Shown here piece after piece: positions 1-13,624 of a stretch of DNA of 64,000 bases. Under the pieces are notes generated by a model that worked only from the letters and a program-made list of their open reading frames with translations, did not search any database and had not been told where the DNA came from. Position numbers and translations under genes: made by a program. Position 1 is the stretch's first letter; each line of letters opens with the position of its first letter. Source of the stretch: Desmodus rotundus (Eukaryota > Chordata > Mammalia > Chiroptera > Phyllostomidae); the NCBI RefSeq assembly GCF_022682495.2, contig NC_071398.1, positions 87,273,398 through 87,337,397 of the forward strand. Direction: 5' to 3'.

Positions 1-879
1 ATTACTGTTCCCAGCTCCATTTTGATTTTGTTTTGGCTTAATGAGCTTTCTGTCACCCACACTCAACCGTGTTTAAGGTCCTGCCCCTGGACTCGATCCT
101 CAGCTGAAGTCACAGCCTCCAGTTAAGACTCGATAGCCTCAGCAGTGAAATAGAAAAGAAATGGTGATTTTTAAAACAATTTAGGAGTTAGAATTTGTTG
201 ACTGAATGCATGTATTGGGTTAGACAGAGAAAAGGTACAGGGATGTTATACCACAGTTATTGGTTAAGTCAATAGTCAGTGTTTACTATTATGACTAAAA
301 AGATCATTTACTATGAACTATATAAGGAACTGTGAATATATATTCTCTTTCTAGCACTCTTTATCTTCTCTCTGAGGTTAATAATTGCTTATTTTTTACT
401 TGCTTAGTTTCCTATGTATTTACGACTATGTTGTTCCTCTGGCAGAAGTACAAATCTTTTCTCAGTGCATCAACCATGAGGGAATCTGTCCAGTTTGGGT
501 TTGTTTTTTTTTAATTTGAGGATGCTTCTTCAGCCTTTCTTACACTTGCTCTGAATCACAGCATTTGCTCTCGAACTCTGTCTGATACCTGGAGTTCTGG
601 GGCTTCCTTTACAAACTTTCTAGGAATTGTTTTTGTCTCACTTCTATACTCTGTACCCTATTTCTTCCAATTTCTTGTTCTATTTCTTAGCCTTGTTGGA
701 GCATACCACCCCACAGCTGCTGAGAAGGAGTTCATGGAACCTGGGCAGACTCCACTTTGTGCCCACATACTAATAATGGACATGCATTCTGATCACAGTC
801 TTCTGACCTGATGGGAAGTCTCATGCTATGCTCACTGGCTTTTAAACGTTTTGAATGACACTTCAGCATAGGAGGTAAA
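1..879. other. Upstream non-coding DNA, nothing recognised
   Basis: AT-rich, with only short chance ORFs. Confidence 0.6.
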
Positions 880-1560
880 TATTTTGAGAATTTGCATGTT
901 TGAGAATAATCATTCTATACTGGCATATCATTAGTTTAGCTAGGTATCAAATTTTCATTTGGAAATCATCTTCAATCAGAAATTTGAAGTTATTGCTAAC
1001 TTATCTTCAAATTATGGTGTTAATATTTGTAAGTCCAACGTCATTCTGAATTTTGATTTGTTATATGTGGCTTATTTTTTCTTTTTTGGAATTTTGTAGG
1101 TTTTCTTTTTTTCCTGATTCTGGCAGTTTCTTAGCTCTTTTAATTTATTGAGTTGTGCACTCTGTGAGCTTTTTCAGTTTGATGAATTTTGGCCTTCAGT
1201 TCTGGAAATTTTTCTTGTATTATTTCTTGAAAAAATTTTTCTGTTAAAATTTTGTGCATTGTCTTTTTCTGGAGTTAGTATTTTCACACTAGAACTCCTG
1301 AACTAACCCTCTATTTTATATTTTCTTTCCTATTTTCTATTCTTTTTACGTTTTGTTATACTTTCTGAGGGATATCCTCAAATGCATCTTCTTAAATTTC
1401 TCTGCAGTTTTTATTTCTGTTACCAGAAAATTTTGATTTCCAAGACTTTCTTTTTGTTCTCTGAATGTTTCTTTGTATAATCTCCTGTTCTTTTATTGTG
1501 AAAATCTTTTTTTATTATTAATGTATGTTACTAAATTTTCACTTAAAAAGATAGGTTTAT
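880..1560 (+). repeat. T-rich old LINE-like sequence
   Basis: T-rich with phrases such as TATTATTTCTTGAAAAAATT, GAACTCCTGAACTAACCCTC and TTCTCTGAATGTTTCTTTGT, which recur as an order in old mammalian repeats. Class and ends are uncertain. Confidence 0.35.
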
Positions 1561-2095
1561 TTCTTTTTTTCCAGCTTTGCTGAGGTGTAAATGATAAACA
1601 AAAACTGTACATATTTGAATATATACTATGATGGTTTTATATATGTATGTATTTGAAATAATTACCACCATCAAGCTAATTAAACACATCAATCACCTTA
1701 CCTAGTTACTTCTTTCATCTCTCAGAATAAAAGTTATGGTTTCTCTGAAAATTTCTTATGGTCTCTTGATTACTTCTGTTTGCCTGATTTTTGGTTTTCT
1801 ATTGTTCCAGTCTTTTTTTTGTTAAAGGATTCCCTCTTATGTTTGATAATCCCTGGCGGCCCACTGATATGAAAACAGCAATGTGTGTGTACGGTGGGGA
1901 GATCTCATGGAGTGGTAGGCTTCTGAGTGGCAGCCCCCAATCAGGATCAGGCAGATGGTGAGCTACAGACCTTTTCTCTTGGGCTGTCAGCTTCTCCACG
2001 GAGGACTTCCCTACTCCTCATCCTAGGGAAGTGACTCGTGCCTGCTGCCAGCATTGTGGGAGACAAGTAAGGGAAAGGAGAGTTCCTTTAAATTA

Positions 2096-2637
2096 TCGGG
2101 TTGACCCAAAACTCCATATGGCATTTTTCCATAGAATAAAAGACACATCTTTCATTTTCACCAATAACTTTATTGATTTGGATATTTTGAGTATGTCAGC
2201 TCTCTCCCGCATGGTATAATGTTGATTGTTCTCAATGTCTTGCATTGACGTCAACTGGTCTTCCTGACTGTGGAACATCATCCAGTGAGAAAGCTCCAGC
2301 GCAACCCTTCCCAGACCACTTTGGACACATGTGATCAGTCACGGCACCTTTTCCATACACTGCACAAATTGTTGTTGGTGTTTCAGTTGCAGTTTTACCT
2401 TTCTTGAAATAATAAATCAGAGTATGGTGAAAATGTTAGGTATTTTCTTCTATCTTTGGTATTAAAATGGCCACACAAAAATTTATCAATTTTGATAAGT
2501 TTTTACAAAATGCATGCTGATATGACAGCTGTCACAATACAATCTAACAAAATTGTTTCAAATGAAATTAGAGACAACTAAACACTACTAGAGCCATCCT
2601 ATGGAAAAAAACCGAATGAACTTTTTGGCCAACCCAA
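2096..2637 (-). mobile_element. Internally deleted mariner transposon, minus strand
   Basis: Related terminal repeats: the minus-strand end reads TTGGGTTGGCCAAAAAGTTC and the other end, read inward, TCGGGTTGACCCAAAACTCC. TA precedes the left end (2094-2095). On the minus strand a broken reading of a mariner transposase N-terminus is visible (YFKKGKTATET, then FSLDDVPQSGRPVDV, then a frameshift to RERADILKISKS). The reading jumps straight to the terminal-repeat region, so the catalytic domain is missing. Length about 540 against about 1.3 kb for an intact mariner. Non-functional. Confidence 0.85.
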
Positions 2638-5174
2638 CACTTTAAAAGTACACAGACTCTTCTTAAATTTGATCTGTATTTCCTTCAATTTGCTGGAATT
2701 AGCGAGATTTTTCTTCACGAACAGTTATTCGGACAATGCCTATAAGCTGTAGCTCTAAAACCATCCTTGCGGATGATTAAATCACTTTATCAACCTGCCA
2801 TAAAGGATGAAAATTTACTGTTGAACTCTGGAGAAAGCTGCCTTTTAATACACACCTCTGTTGCCTGAAGGAAGTACCTGCCATGAGTTAACATACCATA
2901 TGAGCTAGTCATCTCTTCCTCAGGTCCCACTGGAAGAATGGCATGCAGACCAGACCACTTTTGAGTGGGAGGAGATTAAAGGAAATATGCAGTGCATGAT
3001 ACACTAGTCTTCATTTCCCTGGTGGAGTTTCACAATAGAGGGTCCTGGGCTGCAGTAGGAACCTGGGGCATGGGATTCCACATGGAAATGGGGGATGAAC
3101 ACACAGAAACACAGCAGAAAAAGTCTCCCTTCACAATATACTCAGAGAAAAACCCGAATTATCAGCAGGTGATATCTGTAAAGGTAAGAACTTAAAGGTG
3201 GCCAGAGTGGCCAGAGGCCAGGAGAGTGTATCTAGGAAGGTCTTACGGATGAAGCTCCTTGAGTAGAGTTCTAACATATGAAAAGTAACATGCTGTGGGG
3301 AGGGACATGACTGAGAAAAAAAATCACTGTTATCTATCAGGTTATTAGCATTTTTTGTTGTAATCTAAGAAAGCCATTAGGTTCCCATGTGCTTCTGCAA
3401 AGGGAATCGGTGAAAAGAGGTTCTGCACGAATCATTCAAGCTAAAATACCAGCTTTACCTGAAATAGCTGAAGTATTCTGATGTGAGAGAAAAGTATGTC
3501 AGTGTTGCATTTTAAAAAGCGTTTGTGCTATGGATAATTGCCTCAGGGGCGTGTGCATGTGTGCATTTAACATAGATACAACCAAAGAAAATAAGGAAGT
3601 GGATTTCACATGGTTCAGAAAATTCAGGAGCTGACCAAGTCCTAGACATGGGATGTTTGGCTGAATCACCCTGGTGAGGAGGCTGCAGAATCCAATGTTT
3701 AGAACAATCTTTGCTCCCCGGGTAATTGCAACAAGCTTGGACTTGCTCCGTACTTTCTAGGGAGTGTGTGGTTTGGACACCCAGCTACTACATACTGGGA
3801 TGCGGTTTACTCAGAAAGCCAGGGTTTGCTACAGGTACAGCTGGACACTGGGTCAGGAAAGAAGAGGACCAAGCTATTGCTGAGTCCAGCCTTCCAGAGC
3901 TGGGAGCAGAGGCCACTCTTTGTTTTTTGAAACATCAAGGCCAAGCTTCAGCCCCATTGAAAGGAGGGTCATTTGATGTTCAAGTATCCAGGCTGAAATC
4001 CTTCTCTGGTAATTATATTACTTATATTTAAAATTCTTTGCCACTTCCAATAGAAAAGCTCTAACTTCCTCTTTCCGCTATGGCTTTCCGCCATATACCC
4101 TTTTTATTTATTGTGTTTGTGAGTTGTATAATGTTGTGGTACAGCGTTTAAATATCAGCTGTGTTTTATCAAACAGACTGGGTTATTATTTGATTTGGGG
4201 AAACTTTAGAAAGTAAAGGTGGTAAGGGATTATAAATTTGCAAGTATTGCAATATAGCACTTACTTACAATAATTTTAAATTGGGGAATTAAATATTATA
4301 TTATTAAGGCTTTGCTTTCTTACCCATAGAGCTTTATTTGAATACTTCAAGCAAGGATTTTAAAAATTATGTATAAACAGGACTTTGAAAATGGAAAAAA
4401 TTTTAAAGGTACTCCCAATTTGATGAAGCCATAAGATAAATCCTCCTACAAAGCCAAAGCCTGTTGTCTATTTCACTTGTTTTCAAAGTGCAGATTTATA
4501 CATGAGTACCCTCAACTACACATTCCTATGAACTAGAAGTTGCAGAGAAACTTATGTGTTCTTTCAATTTTTTCCAAAAGACTATTTATTGATCCTTAGC
4601 CTTAGCTATATTTTTAGAAAAAAAGATATAAAGCAAGAAATTGACTTATGCATCAAATTCATAAATTGAGACATATGAAATACATTTAATGGAACATTTA
4701 GGACCTTGGAACCAAAGTTCTTTCCTCAATAATAGTCATCTGGCTACTGACTAGAGCTGAGTTATGACCTGATGTGTGAAGGTCATATTAAGTGAGAAAT
4801 TAGGTGCCCAGGAGCCAAATGATGAAACGGACTTTTTCTAGGCAAATGATTTTAGGAAATTTTGCATGTAATTAACTAGCGAGTGTCTTCTTCTAAGCCA
4901 CTACTTTGTTTTCACAAATATTACACATCTTTATTTGATGGGAAAATTTGGATGACTTGCATTAGTAACCCATGTACTGAGGTGGTCTGGCTCTTAAAAA
5001 GTGATCAGTCTTTGGAAGAAACGTTGAACAGTAGGATGTCTCTTCTGAAATTTCAAAGGAGAAATCGCCACCTTTCTTTGCCAATGCTCTAAACGGAGTG
5101 TGAATGTGGTGACTACTGGATCGTTGGTTGTTTTTGGCATGGGGCCAGTGTGGGCCAGTGTACACAGATCACGC
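2638..5174. other. Upstream non-coding DNA, nothing recognised
   Basis: Includes a 101-codon plus-strand ORF at 3726-4031 whose translation shows no recognisable motif and no splice or promoter support; taken as chance. The rest is AT-rich. Confidence 0.6.
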
Positions 5175-5190
5175 CTTGTCGGTCATTTCT

Positions 5191-5382
5191 TTTTTTCCTT
5201 TTTTAAAAGATTTTGTTTATTTTTAGAGAGAAGGAGAGAAATATCAATGTGTGGTTGCCTCTCCCGTGCCCCCTACTGGGGACTTGACCCACAACCCAGG
5301 CATGTGCCATGACTGGGAATCAAACTAACCACCCTTTGGTTCGCAGGCCAGTGCTCAATGCACTGAGCCACACCAGCCAGGG
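5191..5382 (-). repeat. VES SINE (bat tRNA-derived), minus strand
   Basis: Read on the minus strand it begins GCCCTGGCTGGTGTGGCTCA, with an A-box-like region, the region equivalent to the B box, the conserved TTTCTCTCC stretch, and an A-rich AAATCTTTTAAAA tail. It is flanked by a 16-base target-site duplication with one mismatch (5175-5190 and 5383-5398, CTTGTCGGTCATTTCT / CTTGTCTGTCATTTCT). A complete, fairly young copy. Confidence 0.93.
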
Positions 5383-6646
5383 CTTGTCTGTCATTTCTAA
5401 ACCCTGGCTCTTAACTTAGGAATTTTTCCCCCTGAAACAGCAGTCTGTAGAGAGTGCTGGCCAACACAGTCTGACAAGGCAAAAAGGTATGAAAGACACT
5501 CTTTGCTCTTCTCTCTTTGTGTTGCATTCATAGGACCTTCTTTCATTTCATTACTTAAGTCCAAGCATTAGGTTTCAGCTGATAAAGAGTTTTACTCTGA
5601 GTTTGATCAGGAAAAATGGATCATGCTGAAAAAGCTCTGCATAGCTCAACACAGGGAAGTCATGGCGACATAAATTTTGAATTAAAAAAAGCTATTTGAA
5701 AAGAATTCATGTAATACTATATCATTTGTGTAAGTCTTAAAATGCTTTACATTTTTATGGCTACATACATCCATTGGAAATATATACTCACCTTCACAAC
5801 AAGGATGGACACATGCTCCGGGAGAATGGCTGTTTTCGGGGAGGGAGAAAGGAGAAAGGAACGGAACGGACTAGGTGAACTGGAACTGTGTTTGAAATCA
5901 GCTTTTCCTCAACAATGGAGAAATGTATATCTAGACCAAATACAGCAAAATGTCAGTACTTTTAAAAATCCAAGCCTATGCTATTTCCTGTTCTTTTGGA
6001 CTGTTTAATAATTAAACACTTACAAAATGTATGTAGAAAAAGCCTCTGAGGTTGCTGAAATACTCGAGTTCGTTTCAACAAGCCTTTATTAAGAAACTAT
6101 CGTGTAATAGGCATTGGGGACACAAACGCGAAGGTGACACGTCCCTGCCCTAAGGAAGCCCAGCCGGAGGGAGAGATGCAATAAACATCCACAGTACAGT
6201 GTGGTGGCCACAGTCACGGTTCACGTGGTGGTGTCTGAGTGGAGTGACGGACTCTAGACCGTCACACTGCTAGACGATGGGGAAGAACCCCAGACCAGAT
6301 CAATGACAAAAAGTCATGATGAATGAAGTTAAAAATGACTTACTTTCTTATTTACTACTTCAGATGCATCGTTAACAAATTACTTGCAGAGAGAGGGCCT
6401 CAGAGTGTAACTGGCAACTGCTCTCATGTGATTTATTTAAATAAATAATTACCATGTTCCAGAGCAGATGTTTCTTTTGTGGTCCCTTCCAACTCTGTCT
6501 TTATGACCTTATTTTATTTCATAGCAATATTGTCTTCCCAGATAGATAATAAAATCTTGACAGACAGGGCTGTCTGGTTTTCATATTTCTACTGCCCAAC
6601 CTCTGGAGTTTTTGGTGTATTCCTATATAAATAATAGGGATGGTTC

Positions 6647-6876
6647 CTGTTTTCTAAAAGATTTTGTTTATTTACTTTTAGAGAGAGGGGAAGGGAGAGA
6701 GAAAGAGAGGGAAACATAGATGCAAGAGAGAAACATCAATCATTTGCTTGCCTCATGTACGTGCCCCAACCAGGGACGATCCTACAACGCAGGCATGTGC
6801 CCTGACTGGGAATGGAACCAGTGACCTTGTGCTTTGCAGGATGACACCCAACCAACTGAACCATACCAGTCAGGGC
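6647..6876 (-). repeat. VES SINE, minus strand
   Basis: Minus-strand copy ending GCCCTGACTGGTATGGTTCA at its 5' end, with the usual CTCTCTAAAAGTAAATAAAC tail. A short repeat ATGGTTC flanks it (6640-6646, 6878-6884). More diverged than the copy near 5.2 kb and carrying an extra GA-rich run. Confidence 0.9.
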
Positions 6877-6884
6877 AATGGTTC

Positions 6885-8244
6885 AATTTTTATTGATGGT
6901 CTATTGTGTGGTATGGAATCATAGTAAAGAGATACTTAATCCCAAACTCAGTACTAGGAGCCGAGGGCAACAGGGAGACACCTGGAGTTAAGATCTGCAC
7001 TGCCTGAAATGTGCATCTACAGTATACAAAGAATATAGTGCCTCGGATGAAAACGGGGCAGACGACATCCATCATTTCAGGCCAAGGCAACACTACAGTT
7101 AATGACTAAGAAAGTTGGCAAGGCACACTGGGATCTGAACAATACACTATCAGTTCCCCTTCTTGAGAAAATACTAATGGAAAACACTAAAGTTTTTTTC
7201 TACCCAACTTTCCTCCAAAGAAAAACCACTAGAAAACTTAGCCTTCCCCTGTTGGGGTGAATATTAAAACAGGGGGCAAATCCAGTTTAGTCTATTCGTA
7301 GCTGAACTTGGCTAGTAATAATGCTAACAGATTTTCGTCAATAATTATTAGAAATAGAACAATAAATATTTGACATCTCAGTTTTAATTAAAACGAGCAT
7401 GACGTGATACTGGGGTGATAGTAATGAGAGAGATCTTTGATAAATCAGCAAAGAGGGCACACGCAGAATATCTGAGTCACAGGAATGAATACACATTACA
7501 CCTGTTGGCTCAATAGAAAACTCATTTTCTGGGGCCCTTACTGTGTTTATATGTTATCTGCATACATTGGTCTCCACAGCAACCAGTGACTTGGGGTTAC
7601 AGAAGTTTTACTTGAATCACAAATGTGTTTATGGAAAGGAAGAGTTTTACGTGTGTATAGAAAACAACATTGTTTACAATAAGAGGGGGGGAACAAACAA
7701 ACCCAGAAGCATTGAAAGCAATAAGGTCGCTTAGAGATGGCAGGTAAAGTCAATGCAACCCAAGGGACAGTGTCAGACGGTGACAGTCCAAAGCATTGGG
7801 GCCCACGGAGATGTACGTGAGTGCACGACAGAGAAAGTGGCAACAAGGACAGACCTTTATGTCCCTCTCCAGGCTCCCGCTACAGCCTTGTGAACCCACC
7901 TGTTGGCCCCCTTTCTAACCTAACTGGTGCCACTTCCCCATCCTTTGTTGGCGGCATCCTGGTGAGGACTTTTCCTATGTCAGGGACCATGGGAAAGGCT
8001 CGCTGTCCTAGAGAGAAGTTGCCGGATCTACAGAGTCCTTTTCTTTCTAGAACAGAAAGGCTGGAAGTTGACTTTTTTTTTTTGCAGCCTCAGTTACCTG
8101 ATTCCTCCCTGGATCCCAATTGCTGGTTTGGTTCCTAAAAGTCAGCTTCCATGATTGCTGAGCTAAGCCCTGGAAGAGTATAGGTTTTTTCTTTCTGTTT
8201 CACTTCTTATCTCAAGCCCCACTTCCTTTCCTCTGTCTCTGTGA
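6885..8244. other. Upstream non-coding DNA, nothing recognised
   Basis: Overlapping opposite-strand ORFs of 99 and 105 codons at 7547-8138 show no family features. T- and AG-rich runs occur near 8070 and 8247. Confidence 0.55.
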
Positions 8245-8480
8245 TTTTTTTTTTTCGCTAACAATAAGAATAATAGTATTAACAGGGACTAATAATTATT
8301 GAGTTCTTACTGTATTTCACACATTTTTCTAACCAGTCTTTAAGTGTTACTTCTTTGAGGTCTCATTAACAAGCTGAGGTTCATATACATTTTTATCCCC
8401 ATTTCACAGATGAGGAAACAAGGAGCAGCTAATAAGTGGCTGCACCTACACTTGAAGCTAGGCAGCTCACAATCTTCGCC
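8245..8480 (+). repeat. MIR SINE
   Basis: AATAATTATTGAGTTCTTAC followed by CCCCATTTCACAGATGAGGA and AAACAAGGAGCAGCTAATAA GTGG gives the MIR order in plus orientation, clearly diverged. Confidence 0.75.
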
Positions 8481-8699
8481 GGTGACTATGCTGACTTTCA
8501 CGTTAACAGAACGACGTGGGGTAGTGCCGGGCCTGGGAGGAATACGGTGACTTTCCACGTCACCAAAATACCTTGATGTGAAATCAATGATTTCTGGTGA
8601 CAAATGTCCGAGTCACCACGACATCTTTCTTTGACCATCCTAAAAGCTGGTGATTTTGTGTGTTGTGATAGTGGCGGCCTTTTATCCACCATCATTTAA

Positions 8700-8905
8700 C
8701 AAGCATTTGAACACCTACTATGTCTTCTAAGAAATCAAAAAAGAATTCAGGTGGAATACCCGCCTTCAGTGAGCTTTTAGTCTAGTAGGGGAAGCCAGAA
8801 ACAAATACACACAAGTGTAAAAGATGCTACTAGTGTGCATCAGGACACAAGGCAATTGTAATGACATTTATCAGAGGTAAATGACAGGGAAGCTTCCACA
8901 GAGGA
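8700..8905 (+). repeat. Ancient interspersed repeat, class unassigned (start portion)
   Basis: CAAGCATTTGAACACCTACT, CCCGCCTTCAGTGAGCTTTT AGTCTAGTAGGGGA and the following A-rich run match the opening of a widespread old mammalian repeat whose class I cannot name with confidence. Similar openings occur near 6070 and 43790. Confidence 0.45.
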
Positions 8906-10359
8906 GCATTGCCAGGGTATATGATCAGGTAACTATCCTGATCAAATTATATTAACTGTCCAATTCTGTATTTCTTAATCTTCTAAAGTGTGAAGAAGCA
9001 GATTTCATAGGACCTTGGGGCCAAGCTTAACTTTTCTCCTATCTTGTTTCTAATTTAAATTATAGTTTCAGGGATTATGTGGTATTAAAACGTCTAGGCT
9101 GGTTTTAATTGTTTTCCCAGTGGGTGCTTTGACAGTTCAAGATGTATTTGCATAATTGGCTATGTTAGTCCTGATGTGATGCTGACCTGTCTGGGACTCT
9201 CAAGGTCTGAGAGAAGCTTGTAGAGATTGTGACAACCATGAGTTAACATTTTGCCCTGTGTCGTTACCTAATTATGTACATTAATTATCTCATGGAAGGG
9301 TTTGTGGTGATGATGGATGAGAAGGTCTGTATTTTCAGTGGCTGTTTAGGAAAGGTCTCAAGTGCCCTATGCACCCCTGGAGAACACAGGAAGTATAAGT
9401 GAATCCATCGAATTTCCAGTGTGGTGCATGTTTGGGCACAGAATTTGGGGTGGTGAAGGGCTGCTTCTTATGTAATGTAGCACAGTACCTGGAGCTCCAG
9501 GGAAGGCCAGCTGATGCAGCTAGAGTCCCTTTGTGTGACTGAGCAGGGAAGGTAAGTATTCATGAAACAGGGCAGCAGGGTGAGGAGTAGAGTTAAGAGA
9601 GTAAGACCAACATGTGAAAATGCGGGGTGCCTCCTGCTTTTATTTCAAATTTTGAACTTTTGTTTAGCGTGGATGTTTTTGCATTAATATTAATTTTAAA
9701 ATATTATATTAAAATATTTAGCTTGATTACTGTGCTTTTGACACCCCCTTAAATTTTGCTCTAAGCTGAGTGCTTCACCCTCCCCAACCTTCTGGTGGGG
9801 GGGAGTTATATGACTGCACTTGAACTGAGAAATTTCCACACTTATCGCCCAGGGAATGGAGCTATTGCACTGTGTTGTAGATGTGACCTCACAGGTCACT
9901 GCTGATGTTGCCTTAACCCAGAGGCTGCCATCAGGGCTCTTGGGGACCGTGTTCAGCCTGTAGACATGTATTGTTGCCACCGACATGGTTTATTTTTGAA
10001 AATCGAGTTGCCTTCATTTTGAAATGGAAAGGTGCCTTCTAAAACAATTCGGATATTTGACTTCTTATGAAAATTTGCAGATTCTGTTTTATAGCCGTAA
10101 TTAACTAGAGCTGACTATGCCACCTCCTCAATGTCCATTTTGTATGTGCATGGCACTGCCTGGTGCTGTGGGCATTGAGATTCTGAGCCCTGATCAGCTG
10201 CAGGGTTCTTCCAATCATACCTCTTAAATACGGGCTTTCATTCATTTCAGAAATGTGGGTTTCTGTGCCTCATGTGGAAGACGTGGCTGAGGAGCGAGAT
10301 GACATGTTACCTTCCCTCTTGCAACTTATTTTAATCTCTTAGCTAGTGCTATACATTGT
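8906..10359. other. Upstream non-coding DNA, nothing recognised
   Basis: Mixed composition; the 96-codon minus-strand ORF at 9696-9986 has no recognisable domain. Confidence 0.55.
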
Positions 10360-10795
10360 ATCATATCCTCAAAAAAGGTATATTAAAGTCCTAGCCCCGA
10401 TGCCTCAGAATATGGCCTTATTGGGTCTTTACAGAGGTCATCAAGTTAAAATGAGGTCCATAGAATGAGCGCTAAGCCAGTAAGACTGGTGTTTTTAAAA
10501 GAGGGGGAAAGTGGCCCTCAGAGACACACCCAGATAGAGGGGAAGCAGCATGCAGACACACAGGCAGAAGATGCCATGGGACTGGAGCGACGTCTATTAT
10601 CCGAGGAATGCCAAGGATTGCGGGCCAACACCGGAAGCCAGAAGCCAGAAGCCACGAGGAAGGATTCTCCCTGGGCTGCCTGAGGGAGCGCGGCCCGGCT
10701 GATACCTACCCTTTCAGCCTCCAGAGCTGAAACCATATTTTCAGGTGCTTTTAGCCATCCAAGAGTTTGGCATTTCCTTACAGCAGCCCTAACAG
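10360..10795 (+). repeat. Solo LTR of MaLR (MLT1-like) type
   Basis: Decayed MLT1-like sequence: TATTAAAGTCCTAGCCCCGA TGCCTCAGAATATGGCCTTA, GGTCTTTACAGAGGTCATCA, AGACTGGTGTTTTTAAAAGA, TTTCAGCCTCCAGAGCTGAA and ACAGCAGCCCTAACAGGCAG. No internal retroviral region or genes are present. Confidence 0.65.
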
Positions 10796-11164
10796 GCAGT
10801 CACTAAATAACAACTTGAACCAGTTGTTTAATAACAATCGTGACCAGAATCATGAAGGGTGAGTACCCAGTGCGGGGAGAGTGCATGCTGGCGGGATGGC
10901 TGATCTTGCTAGGAAGTTAGGAGGTTTTGGGGTCTTTTGGGAGGAGCGTGTGTTTTAGCTGAGGTCTGCAAGATGAGGACGAGTTACTTTCTAGTCGTGA
11001 GAGAAACAGGAACAGCCCAGACCAGAAAGACTGGTATGTGCAAAGGCTCCAAGGAAAGGAAGAGCAAGGTATATTCAAGAAGCTGGAAACCAGCTGGTGG
11101 CTGACTCATAGGTGGGAAATGGTGGAGCCCGGTGAGGTGGGCTCTGTGTAGTAGGGTGTATTGA

Positions 11165-11330
11165 CGGACTTTGGGGAAGTTATTTAACATCTCTGAGAAT
11201 AATGATAGTACTTTCCTCATAGCGCTGTCAGGAGGATTAAATGAGATAGTGACTGAAAGGGGCATACGAGAATGGCTGTCATATATGGCTCCATAGATGT
11301 TACCTATCGCTAGGATTCCTGTTTGTGTTA
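11165..11330 (+). repeat. MIR-type SINE fragment
   Basis: ACTTTGGGGAAGTTATTTAA, TTTCCTCATAGCGCTGTCAG GAGGATTAAATGAGATA follow the MIR 3' half in order. Confidence 0.65.
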
Positions 11331-12944
11331 CCATCAGTATCACCGAGGCAAGGATGCGCAGGGCCCCGGAGCTTCCCTAGGCGTATTGGCCACTATCCTG
11401 AAGGCAATGGGAAGCTAATGTGTGCTTTTAATCAGGGCTCTAACTTAACCATGTTTTATTTTTCAAAGATCCATCTAGCTTCAGGGTGGAGAACGGACTG
11501 GAGATCAGTGGAGGGGAGGCCGGTGGAGAAAGTTCCTGGGGACAGGTGTTGGTTGTGGCAGTCCTGCCTCGGTCACTTTGTAGAATTTGGAGAGATCGCA
11601 GAACCATCTTAACGAAGTTTGAAATTCCGCATGATTCTGCTTTCTTCTGTGTGGTAGGGTTTTCTTCCAGAATAAATATGCCCTGAGTGACGCATGGATT
11701 TTTATCTCAGTTCTTCCATAAACTTCGCAGATGGCCTTGGGCAAGGCTTGCCAGTGCTCATGTAATCAGAGACACAGAACAGATACAAGGGAACACCAAA
11801 TTAGTTCGTGGCGAAACGGAGACTTGGTCATTGAACACATCCAAACATGTCTCTAGGAGATTCTCAGCACTCATATTCTCTGTTCACTTTTTTATTGCCT
11901 TTATGTGTTGTGACTTCATTTTAGAAAAGCATTTGAATTGATTTGTTTTTTATAAAGCCACATGCATTGCTATCGGAATTTGTGGTCTCAGGTGAAGGCA
12001 AAAGGATGGACTGGCAAATGTTCACAAGGAATATAAGTTTTAAATAAAGTACTGGATGTGCTGAAAATTCATTAGGTAATGAAAGCAATCAGGAAAAATG
12101 GAAAATGCTCTAGTTCTCTCCGGATTTATGATTGATTTTAATACAAAGTGTCACATTTAATATGATTAGGTTGCCTAATATTGGCAGACTTAAAAAATTA
12201 CCTAATGAATCCATCGTCAGTGGAGGATTCATTCACCTGTGATGCCAGAGGTGGAAAGTGTTGAAGTCGAGAGACATCTCAGCGAAATGTTCATTTCCTA
12301 GTGACTGTTTGTGACACTCAGCTCTGAAAAGGGAAAGGCCGTCTAGGGCAGAATTTCTCTGTAAACTGAGGGAGTTCTAATGTTTTCTGCATTTATTATA
12401 ACAGAGCCCCATTTTATAAGGATTTCTTTTTTTTTACAGTGCCCTTATTCATTATCTGATTCCCTGTTGAACAAAATTCTACATGGATGTTAACTTATTT
12501 TTAATAAACCCTCTGTGTGCTCTGATTAAAGCACTCACATTTATATGCAAAGGATGGTGTTTTGCCTTAAGTGATTTTTCAAAACTAAAAAGACATCACA
12601 TGGGACTAATAAATACCATTATAAAAGAGATTCTTGTTTACATTTTAAAAATCTTATCTTTCTTCATATTTTTCTGCATATGTGTTTAAAGTGAGCAATA
12701 TACAAAACCATTAAAAAAGACATTGCTGAGTGTTATATATTTTAGGGTGATTTTATTTTTTTTTTCACCAAATAAACTGCCTGATTATGATGACTTTTGC
12801 AGTTTTATGCAAAAACTTTTTTCATATGTTGAGGTGAGTTACTTTCAACAAAGTTCTTCTCAGCGACTCAGTGATGTTTAACTAACTAGACATAGACATG
12901 ATTTTCCCATTGTTATCCTTTCCTTACTTAATCTTCATGATTAC
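11331..12944. other. Upstream non-coding DNA, largely unrecognised
   Basis: 11340-11690 has the purine-rich style of the unassigned ancient repeat but is too short to call. 11950-12940 is AT-rich with nothing identified. Confidence 0.5.
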
Positions 12945-13045
12945 AGAAATTTGGGGTATCTTCTTTGCTACTGTATGCCCCCAAGTGCTATAAAAGTGCC
13001 TACCTGGTGCATAGAAGGTGCCTAATAGATGCTAGTTGAATGAGT
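12945..13045 (+). repeat. LINE-2 3' terminus remnant
   Basis: Short remnant with GGTGCATAGAAGGTGCCTAA and GTTGAATGAGTG, the L2 end motif. Confidence 0.5.
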
Positions 13046-13624
13046 GAGGAAATATAGGAGTAGTTCTCATACCATAAATGACTTAGTGCATGTAGGTGGT
13101 ACTGTGAGCGGGGAGACCTTTTGAATTGTGCACCCCTGAGACTGAGAATGAATGCCAATCTGTGCCTGTGGTGGCCACAATTTGCCAGACGAGTTGGCAG
13201 GGGACCTAAGTTGCCCAGTAGCCCAGTTGCTCACCAGTGCCAACTGGCCTCTGTAACCGTGAGCTGTCAGAGCACAACGAACCCGAACCCTATTTTTCAT
13301 CCAGGATTCTTAAAGTGTGCTTTCTGAACTGCAGCATCAGCATCTCGTGGGAACGTGTTACTCTCGTCAGTTCTCAGGCCTCACCAAGAGGTGAGGCATC
13401 AAAAGCTGCGCCCTACAAACTCTCCAGGTGATTCCAATGCGTGCTGAAGACTGCGGCCCGCTGCTCCAGGCTACGCTGCTACGGGCACTGCTAACAGTTG
13501 CCTCTTCTCTTCCTTTTTGTTCTTCCAGCGATGTCCAACTTCCCTTCTATTTGGCACATTTTAAGTTTAGGGACACAAATACTTCACAATGATTAAATTT
13601 TGTCCTTTGAGGGCTTGTCCTCTT

